Origin: Linum tenue
Taxonomy: Eukaryota > Streptophyta > Magnoliopsida > Malpighiales > Linaceae
Direction of reading: 5' to 3'
DNA: 64,000 nucleotides
Assembly: GCA_946122785.1 (NCBI GenBank)
Contig: CAMGYJ010000005.1
Coordinates: 86,856,547-86,920,546, forward strand
The translations under genes and the position numbers were made by a program. Each line of letters opens with the position of its first letter. The first letter of the stretch is position 1. Below the pieces are notes generated by a model. It had not been told where the DNA came from. It saw nothing but the letters and a program-made list of their open reading frames with translations, and ran no database searches. This document shows positions 33,945 to 44,228 of this stretch, one piece after another.

Positions 33945-35287
33945 CCCCCATCCAAGACAACGGATCTGCAGAAGGAAATCACCCATTTTGCACAAGAGGA
34001 TGATGAGACCCTCTGAGATGTCTATGAGAGAGACTCATGTCTCTTTCTAAAGTGCCCCAATCACAGGTTCAGTGATGCCTTCAAGTTGGGCACTTACTAT
34101 CAAGCCCTTTTTCCCAAAGACTGGTAGCTGATAGATTCTGTATAAAATAGGAATAGGTTGACTAAAACTCCCCGACTATTAAATCAATTCTTCAAGGACA
34201 TGGCAGAACAGGGCTATGACTAGGGATCTACAAAGAGAAGTCGGTGAGTTCAAGGTCGTGGTGTTCATGCTGTGGAGGCTGCAGTGTCTTCCTTGGAGAC
34301 TGCAGTTTCTATGTTGGTTACGACGATCGACAGTAACGGACTGGTTATAGGCACATGCCAGCCCCAGCTGATGTACTATTAATGGTGCGAGAGCACAAAT
34401 CATATGGTGGAGGAATGTCAGATGTTGAGAGAGTCTAACACACCTCAGGAGCTGTTGGATTTCATTAGCAATGCCAGGCACATAGAATCCTACAGCAGCA
34501 CCTATAATGAGGGGATGTACATTACAATGCATGCATTGATCACAATGCATTGATTTAAGTATCACCAAAACCAAATGACCCCTAAACTTCTCCTAGGTGG
34601 CAATACCAACACCAAGTTGCTAGGATTTCAGGCTCCTACAGACAATCATCAACAGTAGAGGCAGCAGTACCAGCTGTGATAGGGTTAGTTCCAACAACAG
34701 CAACAACAGCCTTACCAGCCCCGGCAGTGGCAGACCTTTCCACTGCAGCAGCAGTGGCAGTTCCAGCAGCCTGGTGCCCCTTTATCGATCCCTACACAGG
34801 GCGACCCGATCTCTAAACTAAGAGCCATAGTGAGCGCTCTCGCAAACAACAACACTAAGAAGTTCAGCAAGATGGATCAATTCATAGAACTGACCGCAGG
34901 GAAGTTCATGGAACTTGAAGCTGGATAGAGAACCTTGAAGTGGGGCAAAGGAACCAACAAGCTATTTTGCAGGATATCCAAACCCTAACCAGGAGTGTGT
35001 CTCAATCAGTGGCAGTCAGAGCTCGATGTACCTTACCTGCCGACACCACACCAAATTGCAGAGACTCGCAAGCCCACTTCAAGGCCATTACAACCAGATG
35101 TGGGAAGATGACTGTTGAGATTCCTGTCCAGACTAGACATGAAGAAGAGAGGCCTACTTCAGCACTTCCAGTAAATGAAGAAGAAATGGAGAAGGTGAAA
35201 GGGAAGTCTGCTCCTAAGCCACAACCAGTGGCAAGGGAGTATATCCCTCAACTCCCATCCCCTACTCGGTTACATAAAAGCGACTAG
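33945..35287 (+). pseudogene. Athila-like gag of the second pol element
   Basis: The capsid core is recognisable from ITHFAQEDDETL through FLKCPNHRFSDAFKLG and TYYQALFPK, which corresponds to the retrotransposon gag domain of Athila elements. It is followed by a decayed zinc-knuckle-like segment (CESTNHMVEECQ, near 34390), a Gln-rich stretch (34640-34770) and a C-terminal helix region with an open frame at 34940-35285 (VARARCTLPADTT-like, then KAITTRCGKMTVEIP). Frameshifts and stops occur throughout. Gag packages the element RNA. Confidence 0.8.
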
Positions 35288-35309
35288 AGACATAAGCTTG
35301 CCTTTGATA

Positions 35310-35990
35310 GAAGCGCTTTCATAGATGCCCAAGTATGCAAAATTCATGATGGACCTCCTCGCTAACAAGAGGAAGCTTGGGGAGATGTCAACAACGATGC
35401 TCAACGAGGAATATTCTGCCATCCTGCAGAACAAGCTACCAAAAAACTGTAAAGAGCCAGGGAGTTTCACTATTCCTTGCATCTTTGGTAGCATGCATAT
35501 AGGAAAGTCCTTGGTGGGCCTAGGTGTTAGCATAAATGTCATGCCCTATAAACTATTTAAAAATCTAGACCTAGGTAAACCCGATTCTACTAGGATGAGT
35601 ATTTAGTTAGTTGATAGATCTATCGTGCATCCTAGGGGAATTGTATAGGATTTGCTTATCAATGTCAGGTCATTCACTTATCCTTTTGATTTTGTGATAT
35701 TTGATATTAATGAGGATGTGGATATGACTTTTATTTTGGGTAGACCATTTCTTGCCACCGCCAAGGCACTAATTGATATTAATGATGGAAAGTTGATATT
35801 GAGGGCAGGGGAGGAACAAGTTACTTTTTCCATTGATGCCAATCTTAAACGTTCTCCCCTGCATGATGATTTAGACTACTGTGATGTGCTTACTGATTTT
35901 GAAACCACACTCACCATCAGGAGTGTAGGTAACGATGATTCCCTTGAGCGTTGTCTTTTGTTAGGGGAACATGCATCACATGAACTGTAG
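35310..35990 (+). pseudogene. Aspartic protease of the second pol element, active site lost
   Basis: Two in-frame pieces, 35325-35606 and 35652-35990, separated by TAG stops, show the Athila protease: MMDLLANKRKLGEM, NEEYSAILQNKLPKNCKE, then VGLGVSINVMPYKLF and FILGRPFLATAKALIDIND. The catalytic Asp of the D-L-G-A-S motif is replaced by Gly (codon 35517-35519) and the following Ala by Val. The protease is therefore dead, whereas the copy at 12.8 kb keeps its Asp. Confidence 0.85.
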
Positions 35991-36099
35991 TTTGAGGAGC
36001 AGCTAGCAAAGTTAGATGGAGCTGCAATCGAGGGGCGCGACATGACGTTCAAGTCGGTCCCAGCCTCACCCCATATCGACACATCTTTGGAGGAGCCAC

Positions 36100-36740
36100 C
36101 AGAGTTGAAGCTTAAGGCCCTCCATGCTCACCTAGAGTATGCATTTATCCAGGAGCGGAACAAGCTCTCAGTAAACATTAGCTCAGAATTGACCCCCTAG
36201 CGAAAGAGCATTCTAGTGGCCTTGTTGAAGCAGTATGCACGTGCTATGGCTTGGAAGATCACGAACATCAGGGGGATCGGTCCTTCTTTCTGTTCCCATA
36301 GGATTTGATGAATGATGATGCCAGGCTAGTCAGACAGCCGCAAAAGAGGTTGTCTCCCAATCTGGAGGTTGTGGTTCGCACCAAGATTATCGAGCTGATG
36401 GACGCAAAATAATCTTTGCGATCTCGGATAGATAGTTGGCCAGCTCCACTTAGATGGTCTCATAGAAAGGTGGGATGACTGTCATCCCCAATGAGAAGAA
36501 TGAGTTGATCCCGATACAAATAGTGTTTGGGCGACATGTCTGCATCGTCTATCGTCGCCTGAATGACGTCACTAGGTAGGAAAACTTCCTGCTCTCGTTC
36601 ATTGATCAGATGATTGAGAGGCTGGCGGGACAAGAGTTTAACTGTTGCCTGGATGGCATGTTTGGGTACTACCAGATCTCGATAGTACCAGAGGATCAGT
36701 AGAAGACTACTTTCACATGTCCCTTTGCACGTTAGTGCGA
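36100..36740 (+). pseudogene. Reverse transcriptase remnant of the second pol element
   Basis: After the linker (ALHAHLEYAFIQERNKLSVN, 36118 on) RT phrases survive in shifting frames: VCIVYRRLND near 36540 and CLDGMFGYYQISIVPEDQ near 36650. The sequence leaves RT just after the TTFTCP block; the catalytic Asp-Asp block and everything up to integrase is absent. This is an internal deletion, not simply divergence. Confidence 0.8.
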
Positions 36741-36779
36741 CTGATGCCAACGGTCAGGTAACATTTTGTCCCGTGATAA

Positions 36780-37400
36780 GATGCCGCAAATTTTTTCATT
36801 ACTTGTGAGATATTTGATGTTTGTGGCATCGACTTCATGGGTCCCTTTCCTCCTTCATTCAGTAATCTATGCATATTAGCTGTTGTGAACTACGTCTCAA
36901 GGTGGGCAGAAGTATAGACCATGGCCACCAATGATGCAAGAAGTGTGTGCTTGTTTCTGAAGCAACTCGTTTTCCAATTTGGGACACCTCGAGCCATCAT
37001 AAGAAATAGAGGAACCCATTTCCAGGGGCAATTCACTGAACTCCTCTCTCACTGTGATGTTAAGAATAAGGTATCCACGGCTTACCATCCTCAAATGAAT
37101 GGTCAAGCCGGGCTGAAAAACCGAGAATTGACGAGGAAAATCGAAAAGGCGGTGGATCAATCCTGCAAGGATTGGTCTACCAAGCTCGATGATGCTCTTT
37201 GTACATATAGGATAGTCTACAAGACGCCGATTGGTACTTCCCTCTATCGGCTTGCCAATTGCCCGTCGAGCTGAGCACAAGACCTTTTGGACCCTTAATC
37301 TGCTCAATCCGCAGACTAAGCCCTTCAAGGTGAATGGGCATCTCCTCAAGCTATATCTGGGAGGCGATGTAGAACGCACGGAGTTGGTGGTCAAACTTGT
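36780..37400 (+). pseudogene. Integrase remnant of the second pol element
   Basis: Integrase core resumes with [16 protein letters not shown] near 36810 and continues in one frame from 36921 (TNDARSVCLFLKQLVFQFG) to 37274 (WSTKLDDALCTYRIVYKTPI). The first catalytic Asp (GIDF) is present; the second is Asn (IIRNRGTHF, about 37005) and the catalytic Glu of the family block GQVE is replaced (GQAGLKNREL). The Cys/His zinc domain is missing because of the upstream deletion. The C-terminal phrase FKVNGHLLKLYLGG is at 37327. Confidence 0.85.
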
Positions 37401-37429
37401 GGAACCCTTAGTTTTGCTTGCTGCGTCAG

Positions 37430-38207
37430 GTAAAGTGAACTTGGCTTTTGAATGGTTTTTGCATTACCCGACCTTGGGCATCATTTCCCCTGTCGGGTAA
37501 TTCAGTGGTAAACCCGGGGATTAGTCCATGTTTCTTTACCCGGGTATAGAGCTTCAAATCCGCGCGTGGGGATTTTGCCTTGGATCTCAGGGATTTGTCA
37601 GATTTTTCCCTAGGCTTCAAACCATAATCCCCGGCCGGGTAATTCAGTGGGTGGCCCGGGGATTAGCCCCTGCTTCTTTCCCCGGGCGCATAATCGACCA
37701 CGGGGATTTCTCCCTGCACTTTAAATACCGAAACCCAACATTTTTACCCGATCGGGTAACTTTTCTCTCACCAGGATTCTTTGGATATCGCCAAAAACTC
37801 GAACCCTTTAACCTATTTTCTTCCAAATCACCCCTTCCCTTTCACCAAACACAAAACCACAACCACCACTCTCTTCCCCAGACCTATGCGACCATGCGCC
37901 GCCCTTACCTAGTCGGTTTGTATGAATGTTGGGTAATGAATTTAAGTATCTTTCCTGATTTGATTAGTTAGGGGTGTGAATTGTGAATTCCTTGACCTTG
38001 TTAGATTGTGTGTATGTCGAGTTATTGGATACCTGTGCATGTTAGTCCTGGTATCGCAGCTGATATGTTACTGCTTTCAGTTGGAATATTATTGTTTGTT
38101 CAACCTGCATCCCCATTGTTATGCTTAAGTGTGGGGGAAATTTTTTTCTCCCGATATGATGTGCTAACAGGTTTGGAGCGGTGGTATAGTGTGTTTCATT
38201 GTGCAGG
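37430..38207 (+). repeat. LTR-like and leader sequence before the second gag remnant
   Basis: Two direct copies of CGGGTAATTCAGTGG start at about 37494 and 37635, each followed by a CCCGGGGATTAG phrase, with CCCGGCCGGG palindromes between. A TATA-like CTTTAAATACCG lies near 37718. The leader has TTAAGTGTGGGGGAAAT at 38125-38141 and an intron-like stretch ending TTGTGCAG before the gag start. The upstream border with the pol remnant is approximate. Confidence 0.5.
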
Positions 38208-40150
38208 ATGATAGCCTCCCACCACATGTTCTTGAATCATCTACGACATACGGAGTACAACAAGCAGTTCCACTTGGTCTGCGATGGGGAGATTCAGAAA
38301 TACTACTACCTTGACATTGACGCCCTCCGCCCGATCAACTGCCATGCTGCCATCCAGACCATCATCACCAATCGGATGTGGCACAAGCTGCTTCGCCTCC
38401 ATGCCCCCACCTACAAGGAGCTGGTCATTAAGTTAAACTCTACGTTCAGCTAAAAACTACCTCTCATGTCACCTCTTCAAGGTCGTTACCTTTCTCCTTG
38501 GGGGTGTTGATCATTCAATTAGCCTCCAGCACTTGGCAGTCGGTAGAACTGGCAATCGGTTCGGGTTGGGTAATTTCGAGTTGGGGACTTCGGTTACGGG
38601 TCGGGTCATGTTTGGTTGGCTGATTTCGAGTCAAATATTGACCCAATCTGTTTGGTTTATGGTCGGGTTACAGGTCATTTCGGGTTATGAGCGTTCTTAG
38701 AAACAATATCAAACATGCTTCATATTTTCTTAAAGAACACAAATTTTCACATATGCATGACAATAGTTTACCTAGCACATGTCAATTAACATATTCCCAA
38801 ATCCTCCCACACTAATGAAACGAAATATAAATTGCGCAAATCATCAAAAAACAATCACAAGAGTAATACTACTACAAGAAACACATGATATTTGATTATC
38901 CTTAAACTCCAAACATGTCATTCAAATCCTTATGATTTTTTTTAAACATATCACAAATTTCATTTTATCATATTTTGGGAGTGATATATAAAATGTAACG
39001 GGTCTAATGGGTCGAACAGCTAACACACCCAACCCGACCCAAAAAATCACGAGTTATCGGGTTTGGGTCATTCGGATTTCGGGTTACAAAAATTTCTAGT
39101 TTTTAGGTGATTTTGGGTCGAGTCAACGGGTCGGGTTATAATTTGCCAGGTCTAGCAGTCGGGCTTGGAGTGCATCAGTGCAATACCGACTACCATCAAA
39201 TCGAGATGGCGAATTCGAGGGATGTTGATATCTTTGCCTTCTACTAGTATATATGTTTACCGGAAGGCCGTGGAATCCCGTTCGAGCCTGGGTAGACTAG
39301 TGGCCCACCATTCACCTCGTCTTGTGTCTGTCCATCACTCCCAACACCTCTACATCTTACAATATCACCAAGCGGGTCCTATAATTCATTTTCACGATGC
39401 AGTTCGAGGATTGCCCCCTTCATTTGGGGTTGGTCATCGCCAACACCTTTGAAAATAGCCAGTGTCATCTGGAGAAGCTCTTTTGTGGGCCGTTTATCAC
39501 TCTCCTCGCCCAGGAATACGACGTAAACTTCACTGGCCTCACAAACTGGTTTGCCAAGGGTGAAGCAACAACATTGGGCCTCGCTATACTACGCGGCCAA
39601 GGGTTGGTAGTGAAAATTGATGGCTATGAGTGGATTAAAGGCCTTAGTCTTCCCCTCGACACTCCTTCAAAGAGAGATGATTTGGAAGATGGTGATGGGG
39701 AGGCCACCATAGAGTCAAAGGAGCCGCTCTCTCCACCTGAGGATCTTCCCCCACGATAGAGATTGGAGCGAGGTGAGTTCTCCACCGGTCCTTCTATACC
39801 GTCGATTGAGTTTTTCACATATCACTTTCAGCAGCTGGACATACAGAACCAGCAGCTCCAGTTATAGAAGTAGTATTGGGCTCAGCAAGCGCGGTATACT
39901 AGCCACATGGATCAATATGACCTTTGCTTGGATCGGATAAAGACACGGCAGGGCGTGCTCCTTGCCTGTATTGAGCGCTAGTGGGACTGGAGTCCTCGAA
40001 TGATGTAGGTTCAGTAGCTCCTGGTCCAGCAAGTCCAGGGGCAAGCCACCTTCACCACTCCAAGGAGAACTCCCCACCCCAGACGCCACCCCCGCCCCCG
40101 CAAAGCGATGATGCATTCGTGGACGACATCAACTTCACCGAACTCTGAGC
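38208..40150 (+). pseudogene. Athila-type gag remnant, split by a hAT insertion
   Basis: The N-terminal gag-like domain begins near 38208 (CDGEIQKYYYLDIDALRPIN, then LHAPTYKELVIKLNSTFS), is interrupted by a hAT element, and resumes at 39165. The second part includes HFHDAVRGLPPSFGVGH and, in another frame, LHLGLVIANTFENSQCHLEK and LAQEYDVNFTGLTNWFAKGE. A Pro/Ser/Glu-rich stretch and a Gln-rich tail (39830-39890) follow. Frameshifts and stops show decay. The conserved hairpin and G run of the 3' region follow at 40451 with no protease, RT or integrase between, so this element was also pol-less. Confidence 0.75.
38544..39154. mobile_element. Non-autonomous hAT-type element inside gag
   Basis: A 611-bp element starts TAGAACTGGCAATCGG and ends ATAATTTGCCAGGTCTA, flanked by an exact 8-bp duplication GCAGTCGG at 38536-38543 and 39155-39162. 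Subterminal regions are dense in GGGTCGGGTTA/TAACCCGACCC motifs; the middle is AT-rich. No coding frame. Confidence 0.92.
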
Positions 40151-40450
40151 TTTTTCATAATCAGGGACTTCATCCTGTGTTTTTTCTTGTGGTTGTGTTT
40201 GTTTTCTTTGAGTGTGGAGTGTGAACTTGATAATTGTGTTTTTATGATTTCATTTCTTTTTCTTATTTTGTGTCCATCAGGCTAACAATTGTTCTTAAAA
40301 GTTCCATGTTCTAGTGGTTGTTTTATCTAAGTTTGTGTTCTCTGTTGACTGGTCCCTCTTCTAGTCTGCTCCTGCTGACTGGTCCCTTCTCCAGTCCAAC
40401 CAACATGCATTATGTTCCAGTAAAATCCTTCCCCTATTCTTTTTGTGCTC

Positions 40451-40494
40451 CATTGCGAGCAATGTCAATCTTAAGTGGCGGGGGGGGGGGGGGG
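40451..40494 (+). other. Conserved hairpin and oligo-G tract, third copy
   Basis: CATTGCGAGCAATG is followed by TCAATCTTAAGTGGC and 15 G (40480-40494). The outer stem CATTG/CAATG is the same as in the other two copies although the inner bases differ, and here the stem can extend by one pair. Confidence 0.75.
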
Positions 40495-40609
40495 TGTTTC
40501 TTCTTTAGTGAGGAACAACGCACTTGAAGCCCTCAAATTAAAAAATTTAGACCGTGGAATAGGCTTCAAGCACACACATAATAGCCAAGTCTTTAGAGTG
40601 ATATGCAAC

Positions 40610-40853
40610 TGATTCGGGTCCAAATGTACACATTTGATCCCTCATTTCTTATTCGTTTAGCTTAGTATTTCATCGTTCCTCGAGACAGTGCCTCGTAACA
40701 GTGAAGTGCAGGCGTCCAGGAAGCAGCCACAGTTCACGGTCAAACAAGGGAGTTCACGGTCTCCTAAAACCATGAACTAGAGCCACAAACCATGAACATC
40801 AAGCAGTCCAACGCGGTTTCGGAGGTTATTGACGCTAAGGGAGTTCACGGTCG
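40610..40853 (+). repeat. Truncated Athila-like LTR, 5' end only
   Basis: It starts TGATTCGGGTCCAAATGTAC and follows the LTR of the pol-less element for 244 bp, including two TTCACGGTC motifs, then breaks at GTTCACGGTCGG. The next bases match internal 3' sequence of the Athila-like pol element (compare 17481), so this is a recombination joint. Confidence 0.8.
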
Positions 40854-41011
40854 GTATTGCTTGCAACGGTCCATGTATTGATTGCCAATAGCCATTGAGA
40901 ATTCTCACTTTGTGCCCTTTGAGTTGTCCCCAAAGTATTTGTGTAGATTGAAATATTACCTTGTGTGAAATGGTTTGCTTGGGGACAAGCAAACGTCTAA
41001 GTGCGGGGGAG
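40854..41011 (+). other. 3' internal fragment and polypurine tract of an Athila-like element
   Basis: TATTGCTTGCAACGGTCCAT and the next 150 bp match 17483-17638 closely, ending in the purine-rich AAGTGCGGGGGAG before an LTR start. This is the last part of an internal region whose upstream portion is missing. Confidence 0.75.
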
Positions 41012-42564
41012 TGATTCAGGCCTAATTGTACATGTTTTGCCCCCGTTTTACTTAGGTGTTTGTTCCAAATTCACTCCTAAAATGTTGGTTTTACGCTAGG
41101 TTCTTCTTGTTTTAGTGTGTTTCAGGATTTAACAGGTGAAACCAGCCTCGGAGTCGAAAGTTGGGCGAAAAGGATAGAAAACCGAGAGAAGAGGTGAAAA
41201 AGGGCCAGTTCACGGCCATCCGAGGAAGTTCACGGTCTTGCATAACCGTGAAGAAGATCCCTTGACCGTGAATCGCGAGGCGTCAAGAGCCAAAATAGAG
41301 GTTACTGGCGAAAGGTGAGTCGCTAAGACCGTGAACGAAGGCCGTTGACCGTGAACATAAGAGATTGAAGCGGTGCGTTTTGGCGCACGCCTGAAATTCA
41401 CGGACGCGTTTCGTGGTTCAAGGCCGTGAACTGAGCTCGTCTCTGGTTTAAATGATGAGATGAAAGGAGGAGAGAGGGGAGAGCCCACTTTGTGTTAAAA
41501 TCCTTCTTCAGATTTCTAGAGAGAGAAACACGAACCAAGGAAGAAGAAGGCTAGGGTTTTGCTTCAAGGTGGATTTTTGGAAGATTTCCTCCAAGGAAAG
41601 CTCAACACAAGGGCCAAGGAGATTGTGAGCATCCTCCAAGATGGTTTCCTCTTCTTCTCTTTGTGTTTTCCCCATTTCTAGCATGGAGTAGATCTCCTTT
41701 CACTTGGGTGTTGTGAAACCCTAACTATACCATGTAGTTTCTTTTATGTGAATTGAATGATTTTCATTGGGTATTGTTTAATTCAATGATTGAGGTATTT
41801 TTCAAAATTGATTGTGCATGCTTGTGCTTAGCAACCTAAGGGTTGTGCATGTTTTGTGCTTAGCATTCTTAAGTTTGTGCATCTTGGTGCTTAGCAACCT
41901 AAGGATTGTGCATAATTGTGCTTAGCACCCTTACGTTTGTGCATGTTGGTGCTAGCAATCTAATTAGCCACCTTAACCTAGCTTAGAGAGGAAAATCCCC
42001 CTTCCAAGGGAGACTCAATCGAGTTGGTTTTCCTTCAGCTTTTAAGCCACCTAACTAGGTTAATTTAGGGCAACCCTCATTGTTGAATTAAGCAAATAGG
42101 TTAATTGTGATAAGCCGTCCGACCTTTGAGTTGAGTGAGGGAGTAAGTCAGTTACCAATTGCCTAAACTGAGAGGGTCGAGTGACACAGCCTTTAATGTT
42201 CACCTCGGTTTAGCAATTGAGATTGTGGTCCTTGCCATATATGCATACTTCTGCAGTTCGCGATTACCTTGCCCAAAACAATCGTTCCAATTCACATATC
42301 ATGGTAGTAGTTAGGGGGAAGCGACACCCGAGTGATCCTTCCACAAAAGAGTTTTCTAACCCATTTACCTTTGCTTTATTTTGTTATAATTAGCAAACTT
42401 TCAAACCAAAACATTGTTGCTAGATAATGATTTCAACAATTGAAGCAGAGGTAGACGGACCAGCCCGGGTTGATATCTAAATACTTGCTCTACACTGCAC
42501 CCGACTAGAATTTAAAACTTGGACTCTAGTCAGGATTTTTTGTGGTGTAGTTTCGTGCGAGTCA
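41012..42564 (+). repeat. Athila-like 3' LTR
   Basis: A 1553-bp LTR starts TGATTCAGGCCTAATTGTAC and ends GTGCGAGTCA. It contains paired TTCACGG/CCGTGAA motifs at 41210-41430, the repeated phrase TTGTGCATG...GTGCTTAGCA at 41810-41960 and the end block ACGGACCAGCCCGGGTTGAT. No primer site follows, so it is a 3' LTR. A truncated hAT-type element begins immediately after its end. Confidence 0.85.
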
Positions 42565-42565
42565 T

Positions 42566-42779
42566 CCGCTTTTTTTAAAATTTGCTGAAACCGCCCATTT
42601 TGTTCTCATACGATTTAAATCCCGATTTTGGTATGATTTTACGATTTTATTCCCGATTTTAAACGATTTTAAGGTCCACCGATTTTATAGTAAAATCAGA
42701 ATCAGAATCCTAAGTAAAATCTTAAAATCCTACGATTTTACGATCAAAATCCCGATTTTGACTGCTTTGGTCACCTCTA
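42566..42779. mobile_element. Truncated hAT-type element, right end (CGATTTTA type)
   Basis: The right end GGTCACCTCTA at 42769-42779 resembles the ends of the complete hAT-type elements. The sequence before it is built of CGATTTTA and TAAAATC repeats in both orientations. The left end is missing; the LTR ending at 42564 abuts it. No target duplication can be tested. Confidence 0.5.
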
Positions 42780-42889
42780 CTTCATTCTCCTTATCCATAT
42801 CCTAGCTCTTGCCAAACTCAAAACTCTTTGTTCTATATTAAACAATCAAATCTAATTTATATATTAATTATAAATTATAAAGGTAATTA

Positions 42890-43073
42890 AGTTCGTATTT
42901 GATAATACTGATTGGGATACCAAAGTACCGATTGGGATACCAAAATATTTAGGGATTGAGATTAGGATACCGAAATTATTTAGGGATTAAGATTGATTCT
43001 AGAGTGTAATTCGGTATTCGGGATTTCGGTATTTGGTATTGGGATAGCGATATCGTACCGATTTCCACCCCTA
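42890..43073. mobile_element. Truncated hAT-type element, right end (GGGATACCG type)
   Basis: The right end CCGATTTCCACCCCTA at 43058-43073 and a repeated GATTGGGATACC / TTCGGTATT vocabulary mark another hAT-like remnant. The left end was not found. Confidence 0.45.
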
Positions 43074-43569
43074 GCGTTGGTGAGCAAGAAGGTGGTGAGC
43101 TTGTCTCTTTTCTTCCCCACGATCTTCTCACGAGGTGAATTGGGGGAGAGTGGGGAGCAAGCTAAACGTCGCCATTGAAGTGACGAGAAGAAGGGGGGAG
43201 GAGGGATGTGTTCTGTTCTCTACCGGTGAATGGGAGGGATGAAACAGATGAATTAAATTATCAATTTTAATGCAGTTTCACACAATTAAATTATAATTTT
43301 AAGGGATAATTGGGTTATTTTCCACTTCACTTAACGACCATTTCACAGAATGTTTAACGGAATGGTATTTTTGTGATGTGCTGATATTAGAAGGGTATGT
43401 TTGTGCAAAAATATAGTACATGGACACGTTTGTTAATTTGAAATAGTAGAAGGGGACAAAATGTTATTAACCCTTTATTAAAAGTACATAATGTCATGTG
43501 AACTTCATATTTTGAACTTTACCTAAGTTTAGTATGGAAAATTCATTTCAAAAGACTATATATTATATA

Positions 43570-43773
43570 ATAAGTAGTTATTCAGGTCAATCGGGTGAGG
43601 GTTCAGGTTGGATAAATTGGGTCACAGGTCAGTCAGATTTGGGTCAATCGGCTTACGGGTTTATTTGTGTTGTGTATCGTTTAGGTTCGGGTTAATCGAG
43701 TTGTGGGCCAATCGAATTGCAGGTCGGATTGATTGGACGGGTTACTTGGCCGGGTTTTGTTTTGACACCTCTA
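43570..43773. mobile_element. Truncated hAT-type element, right end (GGGTCAATCGG type)
   Basis: The end TTTTGACACCTCTA at 43760-43773 follows 190 bp of GGGTCAATCGG / GGTTCGGGTTAATCG repeats. No matching left end or 8-bp duplication was seen. Confidence 0.45.
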
Positions 43774-43982
43774 ATCGTACCGGCCGGTTCAAGAAATATA
43801 GAATACGGGTCCAAACCGATAGACGATTTTAACAGTAAAAACAATTAAATTATTATTATTTTGAATAATATTGTTATTGTGATTGATCGGGCTTTTTTTT
43901 TTTTTGTGCTTTCCCCTTAAAATTATCCAGTTCAGGCAAAAAGAACTGAAAGAAGGTACAGCCTGTCCGGGCCGCTCGGATC

Positions 43983-44195
43983 CACGTGTCACCAGGCGGG
44001 GCCCTGTCCTTGCAGATCTAGCAGGATCACAGAAGATTGTGCAGCGAGGACTTGTATGCTCGGCTTTTGATTTTGTCCACGGCGGCAGAGCTCGGCAGTC
44101 CTACGTGGAAGCTGGGGAACGGTCCGAACCCGAACCTCTCGCTCCCATCCACATGAAAAAAGGGAAACTAAGCTAGTCACTCGTTTACTTGCCTG

Positions 44196-44228
<33 letters not shown>

